Assembly (NCBI GenBank): GCA_937942965.1
Contig: CALDGN010000165.1
Coordinates: forward strand, 1 to 13,250
Length of the DNA: 13,250 nt
Source: an uncultured Acidimicrobiales bacterium
Lineage (GTDB): Bacteria; Actinomycetota; Acidimicrobiia; Acidimicrobiales; UBA10347
Direction of reading: 5' to 3'
Under the pieces are notes generated by a model, which saw only the letters and a program-made list of their open reading frames with translations, had not been told where the DNA came from and did no database searches. Each line of letters starts with the position of its first letter. Position 1 is the first letter of the stretch. The translations under genes and the position numbers were made by a program. Positions 1 through 4,803 of this stretch are shown here, piece by piece.

Positions 1-744
1 GTCGCTCATCGCGCCCGCGACTCCGGCAATGCGCAGGGCGCGGTTGACCTCGGCGTCGGCCTCGTCGACACCGTTCACGCCGATGATGACCAACGACTCG
101 ACCTGGGAGAAGACCGCCCGCAACATGCCTGCGAGCGGCGCAGTCGTGGCCCCCGGCAGGTACCAAATGACGGGGCCGAACGATGCGAGCGCGTCGGCGA
201 GGTCTGGACGATGGGTGGCGGCGCGGGCGACCTCGGCTTCGTCGTGGAAGCTGCGCAACCGAGCGACGACATCACGGTGCACCTGGACCACTGATGCCGC
301 AAAGCCCCCTGCGTCCACAATCGCATCGAGGCCCTGCTGGCTCACGTTCGACAACTCACCAACGCTGGCGGCAAGCGCCTGCTCGGTGGCGTGATGATCA
401 CGGACGCGGACAAACTCGCGTGGCTCCTCGGCCAACGTGCGCCGAACTGCTGCCGCCAATACGGGATTCGTCAACGGCCGCTTGCCGCGGAGCTGACCGA
501 CGGCCAACAACTGCGCCAGACGAAAGGGCGTGAGGAAGTTGACGTTCGCAATCCCCGAGCCAGAAGATCCCTCGGCGACAACGGCGCCGCTGCCCAACAG
601 CCGGCGAGCCGCGAGGCCAGCAAAGTTCGACGGAACGACCACTGTCACCGGCGCAAGTGCGCGCCCTTGCTTGGCCATCGCGATCGCATCGGCCAGCGCT
701 TGGCTGGCCGCGCGCCCGTATGGCCTGACGAGGACCCGAGTCAC
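1..744 (-). CDS. AddB-like PD-(D/E)XK exonuclease/helicase subunit, N-terminal part (partial)
   Basis: This is an open reading frame of 248 codons without a stop that runs off the left edge of the window; it begins with GTG at 744-742. An in-frame TAA lies at 756-754, so no earlier start is possible. The protein opens VTRVLVRPYGRAASQALADA and continues with TVVVPSNFAGLAARRLLG, IANVNFLTPFRLAQLLA, then VIWYLPGATTAPLAGMLRAVF and SLVIIGVNGVDEADAEVNRA. This pattern (a 'vPS...RR.L' strand, a 'vnfLTpfrLaqlL' helix, then a predicted inactive-helicase-type strand series) is what I know from the N-terminal domain of AddB/PD-(D/E)XK family proteins, which resect double-strand breaks with an AddA/UvrD-like partner. 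The nuclease domain, with its catalytic residues and possible Fe-S cysteines, would lie outside the window, so the family call is by resemblance only. The gene follows vapBC in the same direction after 77 bases but has its own promoter-like element. No Shine-Dalgarno is visible. A UvrD-family helicase next door to the left would confirm the call. Confidence 0.7.
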   Translation of the reverse strand, partial: MTRVLVRPYGRAASQALADAIAMAKQGRALAPVTVVVPSNFAGLAARRLLGSGAVVAEGSSGSGIANVNFLTPFRLAQLLAVGQLRGKRPLTNPVLAAAVRRTLAEEPREFVRVRDHHATEQALAASVGELSNVSQQGLDAIVDAGGFAASVVQVHRDVVARLRSFHDEAEVARAATHRPDLADALASFGPVIWYLPGATTAPLAGMLRAVFSQVESLVIIGVNGVDEADAEVNRALRIAGVAGAMSD

Positions 745-770
745 ACCGTCAACTTACGCGCCCGGTGTGA
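741..770. repeat. 8-bp inverted repeat over the AddB-like start codon
   Basis: TCACACCG (741-748) and CGGTGTGA (763-770) are perfect inverted copies separated by 14 bases, so the arm centres are 22 bp apart, about two helical turns. One arm contains the TGTCACACC promoter box core and the other covers the GTG start codon, with the -10 box between them. This geometry suits a dimeric DNA-binding protein. It could also be chance, because sbcD has the box without the second arm. Confidence 0.4.
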
Positions 771-772
771 CA
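745..772 (-). promoter_or_regulatory. Leaderless promoter of the AddB-like gene with TGTCACACC box
   Basis: Read on the minus strand, TGTCACACC (772-764) is followed by 7 bases, then the -10-like TAAGTT (756-751), then 6 bases, then the GTG start (744-742). No ribosome-binding sequence fits in this space, so transcription probably starts at or next to the start codon. The same 9-mer with the same 7-base spacing to a TANNNT box precedes sbcD at 3599-3620. The TGTCR core and -10 spacing resemble the RecA-independent DNA-damage promoter of mycobacteria (TTGTCRGTG-N8-TANNNT), although the last three bases of that element are not matched. The box is also half of an 8-bp dyad (see the separate repeat entry). 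Confidence 0.55.
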
Positions 773-821
773 GTCGTTCGGCTTCGCCTCACTTACCGAG
801 ACGGCGGTTCTCTGCGGAAAG

Positions 822-1232
822 CTAGATCCCGACGACGGAGACCGATCGATAGTTTGCGGCGAGACGGTTGAGATCGGCTTCGTCCCCAGTGATCACAACA
901 CCTCGGCCGTGCTCGGCAGCCGCAGCCACACAGTGCGCGTCGATGATGTCTTCGCTGCCCGCACCGGCTCCGAGAAGGACACCACCAACCAACCGAGCAA
1001 AACTCCGATCGGTATCCCGAACCAGAATCGATCCCTCTCGGCCCAACGTCGTGTCGACAGAACTACTCAACCGCGAACCTCGGTACAGCTCGGCAAGCAC
1101 GACAGCCGGAACGACCACCTCGCGACCGTTTCGTTGAGCCGACCGCAAAGCCGCCTTGACCACTTCGAACTTGCTCCCCGAACGATCGCTCAACGCTGAC
1201 ATCGCTTCTGCATCAAGCACCAGCTTGGTCAT
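822..1232 (-). CDS. vapC: VapC-type PIN-domain ribonuclease toxin
   Basis: This 136-residue protein has a PIN-domain layout: a first strand ending in an acidic residue (LVLDAEAMSAL, Asp7), a middle 'PAVVLAELYRG' segment with Glu48, then 'SEDIIDAHCVAAAAEHG' (Asp95/Asp98) and 'VVITGDEADLNRLA' (Asp117/Asp120). In VapC toxins these acidic residues bind the metal that cuts RNA, usually tRNA or rRNA. The length is normal for the family. The ATG at 1232-1230 overlaps the antitoxin stop in ATGA, so the two genes are translationally coupled and co-transcribed. All key acidic residues are present, so the toxin looks intact. What I cannot tell from sequence is the RNA target. The stop TAG is at 824-822. 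Confidence 0.88.
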   Translation of the reverse strand: MTKLVLDAEAMSALSDRSGSKFEVVKAALRSAQRNGREVVVPAVVLAELYRGSRLSSSVDTTLGREGSILVRDTDRSFARLVGGVLLGAGAGSEDIIDAHCVAAAAEHGRGVVITGDEADLNRLAANYRSVSVVGI

Positions 1233-1456
1233 GCCAACAACTCGTCGAACCGTGCGACGAGTGTGTCGTCAGCGGGCCCTGTCTCCGCTTCGAGTTCGTC
1301 GAGGAACTCGCCAAGCTTGCGCTGACGTCGTTGCACTTCGACCGCAGAACGAAGCGCCTGGTTGACCTGCATCGAAAGGGGCTCACTTGAACGCTCGAGC
1401 TCGCGGGCAATGTCCTCATCGATTGAGACTGAGATCTTGCGCTTCGTCGTCGTCAT
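1229..1456 (-). CDS. vapB: VapB-type ribbon-helix-helix antitoxin
   Basis: This 75-residue protein begins MTTTKRKISVSIDEDIAREL, a short basic strand followed by a helix, as in ribbon-helix-helix DNA-binding antitoxins. The region EPLSMQVNQALRSAVEVQRRQ supplies the second helix. The acidic C-terminal stretch (LGEFLDELEAETGPADD, then LVARFDELLA) is the part expected to wrap around and inhibit the PIN toxin. It precedes vapC with a 4-base overlap, the usual antitoxin-first order. By family precedent the VapBC complex would bind its own promoter and repress it. The ATG at 1456 has no Shine-Dalgarno but lies 6 bases after a -10 box. The family assignment rests on size, order and fold pattern. Confidence 0.85.
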   Translation of the reverse strand: MTTTKRKISVSIDEDIARELERSSEPLSMQVNQALRSAVEVQRRQRKLGEFLDELEAETGPADDTLVARFDELLA

Positions 1457-1491
1457 ACCCGAAGACTACCAAAGTAGGACGTGACTGTCAT
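1457..1491 (-). promoter_or_regulatory. vapBC promoter, leaderless type
   Basis: On the minus strand ATGACA (1491-1486) resembles the -35 box TTGACA in five of six positions. It is followed by a 17-base spacer and TAGTCT (1468-1463) as the -10 box. Only 6 bases separate the -10 box from the vapB ATG, so the transcript would begin at or beside the A of the start codon. The spacing is ideal for a housekeeping sigma factor. Confidence 0.6.
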
Positions 1492-1499
1492 CGGACCAT

Positions 1500-1524
1500 G
1501 GGCGGGGAGGGTGGGGATTGTGGG
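1500..1524 (+). other. G-quadruplex-type G-tract array upstream of DUF1015
   Basis: The plus strand reads GGG-C-GGGG-A-GGG-T-GGGG, then ATTGT and a fifth GGG. Four tracts of at least three G joined by single-base loops match the pattern of very stable parallel G-quadruplexes. It lies between the vapB -35 box and the DUF1015 start codon at 1547, on the coding strand of DUF1015. It could fold in DNA during transcription or in a DUF1015 mRNA leader. Folding is inferred, not shown. Confidence 0.5.
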
Positions 1525-1546
1525 TTTGACTTGCGAGGATGGCCCG

Positions 1547-2698
1547 ATGGCTTCGATGCTGCGCCCGTTTACGGGGTACCTCCCCACGTCGTCACATGGC
1601 GCTCGTGTCGTCGGTCCGCCCAAGGCGCTGCTTGAGCCATCCAGGCGCGACGCCAATGCCGACGACCCGCTGAGCTTCCGGCACTCGGTCGGCCGAGGTG
1701 CCGGGCCATCGAACGACGACGCCCTTGAGTGGCTCCGCGCAACCGCCAACGAAGGCGCACTCACCCCGATCGAGGACACGCTCGTCGTGCACTCGGCGAC
1801 ACGAGCTGGCCGCACCTCGCTCGGCGTGCTCGGCGACGTCTCGGTCGCGGCCTATGACCGCGGCGAGATCAAGGCCCACGAGAAGACGATCGCGAACACC
1901 GAGCAGAAGATGGTCGGCTACATGGTCCTGTCCCGACTGCTCGGCAATCCCGTCGTGGTCGCTCACCGTCCCAATGCCGACTTCGCCGCCGGGCTGCGGG
2001 CCCACTCGGCCGGACCTGCCGACATCGATTTCGAAGCCATCGACGGCACACGCCATCAGCTGTGGACGGTCACCGGCGACGCCGCCACCGACCTCGCCAA
2101 CACGATGACCGAGGAGCTCTACATCGCCGACGGACACCATCGGCTCGAAGCGGCACGGCTGCTCGCTCGCACCGAGCAGAGAACCGACGCCTGGATCCCA
2201 GCCGGCCTCTATGCCGAAGACGAGTTCGACGTGTGGGCCTTCGCCCGCGGCGTGCGCGACGCGCCGCTCACTGGCGACGCCCTGATCACCGAACTCCAGT
2301 CCGCATTCCAGCTCGACGAAGTCACCGACGCGCTGCCACGCCCGCCAGCCCGAGGCACCTTTGGCGCTCGTATCGACGGGCGCAGCTTCATCCTCACCGT
2401 TCCCGAGGACAAGATCTCAGGCGACGCGCACGATCGCCTCGATGTGAACCTGTTGCAGACGTGGATTCTCGAACCCTTGCTCGGGATCAGCGATCCGCGA
2501 CGCGACGGTCGGCTCGACGTCACCGCCGACTCATCCGACGACGCGCACGAACCCGACCTCTACGACGCCTGGTTCCTGCCGTATCCGACCGCAGCGGGCG
2601 ACGTCATGGCCGTCGCCGACCTCGGCCGCACGATGCCGCCGAAGTCAACGTTCTTCTTGCCGAAGCTCCCCGGCGGGATCATGATCCGCCCGTTGTAA
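1547..2698 (+). CDS. DUF1015 family protein (COG4198)
   Basis: This 383-residue protein carries the hallmarks of the DUF1015 family: an N-terminal 'LRPFTGYLP' segment, 'IKAHEKTIANTEQKMVGYM' (His111-Glu112-Lys113-Thr114), 'YIADGHHRLEAARLL' (Asp195 to Arg199), and a C-terminal 'MPPKSTFFLPK'. Length matches the family. Its function is not firmly established. The DGHHR motif recalls the ParB/sulfiredoxin-like fold of free-serine kinases such as SerK and SbnI, so a small-molecule kinase role is an inference only. I chose the ATG at 1547 because family members start just before 'RPF' and AGGAT lies about 7 bases upstream. A GTG at 1481 would put the start inside the vapB promoter. The gene is divergent from vapBC and convergent with the AIM24 gene, with 18 bases between stop codons. 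Confidence 0.85.
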   Translation: MASMLRPFTGYLPTSSHGARVVGPPKALLEPSRRDANADDPLSFRHSVGRGAGPSNDDALEWLRATANEGALTPIEDTLVVHSATRAGRTSLGVLGDVSVAAYDRGEIKAHEKTIANTEQKMVGYMVLSRLLGNPVVVAHRPNADFAAGLRAHSAGPADIDFEAIDGTRHQLWTVTGDAATDLANTMTEELYIADGHHRLEAARLLARTEQRTDAWIPAGLYAEDEFDVWAFARGVRDAPLTGDALITELQSAFQLDEVTDALPRPPARGTFGARIDGRSFILTVPEDKISGDAHDRLDVNLLQTWILEPLLGISDPRRDGRLDVTADSSDDAHEPDLYDAWFLPYPTAAGDVMAVADLGRTMPPKSTFFLPKLPGGIMIRPL

Positions 2699-2716
2699 CG
2701 GCAGCCTGCCCTGCGA

Positions 2717-3451
2717 TTAGTCGCGGCCGAAAAGGCCGCCGGCGATATCGCCGATCGGGCTTCCGCCACCCGAGTTGCCGGTGCCGATCGCAGCGCCGAT
2801 GAAGCTGAGGAACTCGTTCGGGTTACGGGTCTGGACCAGCACCTGGCCGGGGCCGGTGAAGTCGAAGACAAGACCCTCGCCGCTCTTGAACGTCTGCACG
2901 AGGCCGCCGGTGACCTTACGTAGGTTCATGGTGACGGATTCTTCGTAGGCAACCATGTGGCCGGTGTCGAGCGTGATGGTCTGGCCTGGCGCCAGGTCCC
3001 ACGCCTCGATCGCGCCGTAGGCAGCGACGACCATCGGCCCGTACCCCTCGGCCCGCAGGATGAAGCCGCCCTCGGAGCCGAACATGTTCTTGAAGCCGCC
3101 CCACTTGGCGTCGACGCTCACGTCGATGTCGCTGGCGAGCCACGAGCCCTTCTGCACGAACCAGGGCTTGCCCTGCTCAACGTTGATCACGTGGGTGTCT
3201 CCAGGAAGACGAGCCGCCACGTCGATCCAGCCACCTTCAGGAGGTGCGGTGTAGGTCGTGAGGAAGAACGACTCGCCGCCGAGCGCCGCCCGCTTGAGCG
3301 ACTTCATGACGCCGCCCTCGGCCTTGGCCTCGACCTGCACCGTTGGGATGGTGGCCATGAGGGCGCCGGCTTCGGCGCGGACCTTTTCATTCGAGCTCAT
3401 CATGATTCGGGCAACGCCGAATGCGGGACCTTGTCGAACGGTGACTTCCAT
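2717..3451 (-). CDS. AIM24 family protein (TIGR00266-type)
   Basis: This 244-residue protein matches the AIM24/DUF124 family: 'GALMATIPTVQVEAKAEGG', 'GGESFFLTTYTAPPEGGWIDVA', 'PGDTHVINVEQGKPWFVQKGSWLAS', 'EGYGPMVVAAYGAIEAWDL', 'GHMVAYEESV' and 'FTGPGQVLVQTRNPNEFLSFI' follow the family's repeated beta-strand pattern. It ends in a Gly-rich tail (GTGNSGGGSPIGDIAGGLFG). It has no signal peptide or membrane segment, so it is probably cytoplasmic. The biochemical role of bacterial AIM24 proteins is unknown. The yeast namesake is mitochondrial and affects inner-membrane organisation. GAGGAA lies 6 bases before the ATG, a good Shine-Dalgarno, unlike most neighbours. It diverges from sbcD across 176 bases that hold promoters for both genes. 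Confidence 0.88.
   Translation of the reverse strand: MEVTVRQGPAFGVARIMMSSNEKVRAEAGALMATIPTVQVEAKAEGGVMKSLKRAALGGESFFLTTYTAPPEGGWIDVAARLPGDTHVINVEQGKPWFVQKGSWLASDIDVSVDAKWGGFKNMFGSEGGFILRAEGYGPMVVAAYGAIEAWDLAPGQTITLDTGHMVAYEESVTMNLRKVTGGLVQTFKSGEGLVFDFTGPGQVLVQTRNPNEFLSFIGAAIGTGNSGGGSPIGDIAGGLFGRD
2723..2739 (+). terminator. Candidate hairpin terminator after DUF1015
   Basis: GCGGCC, loop GAAAA, GGCCGC form a perfect 6-bp GC-rich stem starting 25 bases after the DUF1015 stop and lying inside the 3' end of the convergent AIM24 gene. A 14-bp perfect palindrome, CGGCGATATCGCCG (2740-2753), follows directly. There is no T-tract, and the sequence also encodes the AIM24 Gly-rich tail, so termination is only possible, not certain. 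Confidence 0.35.
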
Positions 3452-3473
3452 GATCTGTTCCTCTTCCGCCTTG

Positions 3474-3496
3474 TGATGGCCGAGGCACGGCCATCA
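3474..3496. repeat. 9-bp perfect dyad upstream of AIM24 gene
   Basis: TGATGGCCG (3474-3482) and CGGCCATCA (3488-3496) are perfect inverted copies with a 5-base centre. The dyad is 23 bases upstream of the AIM24 start and just downstream of its predicted -10 box, so the expected transcription start falls in the right arm. That position suits a repressor operator. If transcription starts slightly further upstream, it would instead form a hairpin in the mRNA leader. Confidence 0.5.
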
Positions 3497-3498
3497 AG

Positions 3499-3527
3499 AT
3501 TGTGGCCACGACGGTAGTGCACGCCAA
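3499..3527 (-). promoter_or_regulatory. Predicted promoter of the AIM24 gene
   Basis: On the minus strand TTGGCG (3527-3522) is followed by exactly 17 bases and then CACAAT (3504-3499). Each matches four of six consensus positions. The start of transcription would fall near 3492, giving a leader of about 40 bases that contains the GAGGAA ribosome-binding site. The dyad at 3474-3496 overlaps this start region. Confidence 0.45.
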
Positions 3528-3598
3528 CGGTTACATCGAGGCGCTGCTGGCTCTGCGGCGAGGCCCACAGAACGTTGGAATTGCAGGGTCCGCGAGAG

Positions 3599-3627
3599 TG
3601 TCACACCCCTGCTTTACCGTCGTCTCT
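3599..3627 (+). promoter_or_regulatory. Leaderless sbcD promoter with TGTCACACC box
   Basis: TGTCACACC (3599-3607), 7 bases, TACCGT (3615-3620), 7 bases, then ATG at 3628. The 9-mer and its distance to the -10 box are identical to those before the AddB-like gene at 772-751. In mycobacterial PafBC/RecA-NDp promoters the element TTGTCRGTG stands 8 bases before TANNNT. Aligned that way, the sbcD element GTGTCACAC matches five of nine positions with exact spacing. No Shine-Dalgarno is present before the start codon. Confidence 0.55.
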
Positions 3628-4776
3628 ATGCGGATCCTGCACACAAGCGACTGGCACCTGGGGCGCTCCTTTGGCGACCACCGGCTGCTGGACCAGCAGG
3701 CGCTGTTCATCGACTGGCTCGTCGATGTTGTGCGAACCGAGTCGATCGACCTCGTGGTCATCGCCGGCGATCTGTATGACCGGTCGGTGCCTCCCGCCGA
3801 CGCGGTCGAACTTTTCCACTCGGCATTGCGTCGTTTGCTCGGGACGGGCGCCGATGTTGCGGCGATCGCCGGCAACCACGACAGCGCCGAACGCATCGGC
3901 AGCGTCGATGGGCTGTTGACCCCCGGCTTGTTGCTTCGGGGTGGCTATGGCCATGCCGCCCAGGTCGATCTGCGCCACTACGACGACGGGCCGCTGGCGA
4001 TCATCGCGGTGCCGTTCCTGGATCCTGCGTTCGCTCCGGTGTTGCCGGTTTCCGGTGACAACTCACTGAGCGGCACGGCACCTCGTCGAGCTACCCACGA
4101 GTCGGTGTTGCAGACCGCCGTCGACCAAGCCCGCCAGGCCATCGCTCCCGGCGTGCGCACCCTCGCAATCGCCCATGCCTTCGTCACCGGCGCTGAGCCC
4201 AGCGCTTCGGAACGAAGCCTCGCCGTCGGCGACGCAGGCATGGTCTCATCGGCCGTCTTCCACGACCTCGACTATGTCGCCCTGGGTCACTTGCATCGCG
4301 CCCAAATCGTCGGTGGCGACGAGCGCATCCGCTACTCGGGTTCGCCGCTCGCCTACTCGTTTGGCGAGACGGCCCAAAAAGAAGTCGTGCTCATCGAGCT
4401 CGACGACGACGGCGACGCACGCTGCAAGCCCATCCCGGTCGATGTCGGACGCACCGTCACGACGATCCGGGGCACGCTCGATGAGCTGCTCTGCGGTGAC
4501 CCCAATCGCGACGACTGGGTTCGTGTCGAGCTGACCAACGCCCATCCCGTTGCCGATGCGCATCGTCGCCTGCGCGATCACTTCCCGCACATGGTTGAGA
4601 TCAGCCGTTCGGCCACCACGATCTCGGATACGCCTCGGCTCACGGCACAGGCTGCCCGTCAACGTTCGAGTGCCGAACTCGCGATCGAGTTCCTGCACAC
4701 CGTCGACGACACGGTCGACGACGACGACATCGCCCTCGTCCACGATGCCCTGCACCGAGCGCGCACGGCCTCGTGA
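3628..4776 (+). CDS. sbcD: SbcD, nuclease subunit of the SbcCD (Mre11-Rad50 type) complex
   Basis: This 383-residue metallophosphoesterase carries all the Mre11/SbcD motifs: HTSDWHLGR (Asp8, His10), IAGDLYDR (Asp48), IAGNHDS (Asn83, His84), LAIAHAFVTG and ALGHLHRAQ. These bind the two metal ions for exonuclease and hairpin-opening endonuclease activity on DNA ends. Length fits actinobacterial SbcD. The ATG at 3628 is chosen because the protein must start MRILHTSDWHLG; an in-frame GTG at 3502 would add 42 residues unlike any SbcD and would overlap the AIM24 promoter. Its stop is 27 bases before sbcC, so the two form an operon. The upstream element suggests damage-inducible, leaderless expression. 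Confidence 0.95.
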   Translation: MRILHTSDWHLGRSFGDHRLLDQQALFIDWLVDVVRTESIDLVVIAGDLYDRSVPPADAVELFHSALRRLLGTGADVAAIAGNHDSAERIGSVDGLLTPGLLLRGGYGHAAQVDLRHYDDGPLAIIAVPFLDPAFAPVLPVSGDNSLSGTAPRRATHESVLQTAVDQARQAIAPGVRTLAIAHAFVTGAEPSASERSLAVGDAGMVSSAVFHDLDYVALGHLHRAQIVGGDERIRYSGSPLAYSFGETAQKEVVLIELDDDGDARCKPIPVDVGRTVTTIRGTLDELLCGDPNRDDWVRVELTNAHPVADAHRRLRDHFPHMVEISRSATTISDTPRLTAQAARQRSSAELAIEFLHTVDDTVDDDDIALVHDALHRARTAS

Positions 4777-4803
4777 TCGCTCACTCGTGAGACCCCGGCA
4801 CCT

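Noticed and set aside
29..871. Several plus-strand frames at the left end
   Set aside because: They are Arg/Ser/Pro-rich shadows of the uninterrupted minus-strand AddB-like frame, which has a coherent alpha/beta protein sequence.
1481..1546. A 22-residue extension of DUF1015 from a GTG at 1481
   Set aside because: It overlaps the vapB -35 box and the G-tract array, has no ribosome-binding site, and family members begin just before RPF.
2740..2753. The 14-bp perfect palindrome CGGCGATATCGCCG
   Set aside because: It is inside the AIM24 coding sequence and encodes ordinary residues (GDI). A regulatory role is not supported on its own, though it sits beside a possible terminator for DUF1015.
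3502..3627. A 42-residue N-terminal extension of SbcD from a GTG at 3502
   Set aside because: SbcD proteins begin just before the HTSDxHLG motif, and the extension would cover the AIM24 promoter and the TGTCACACC/-10 element.
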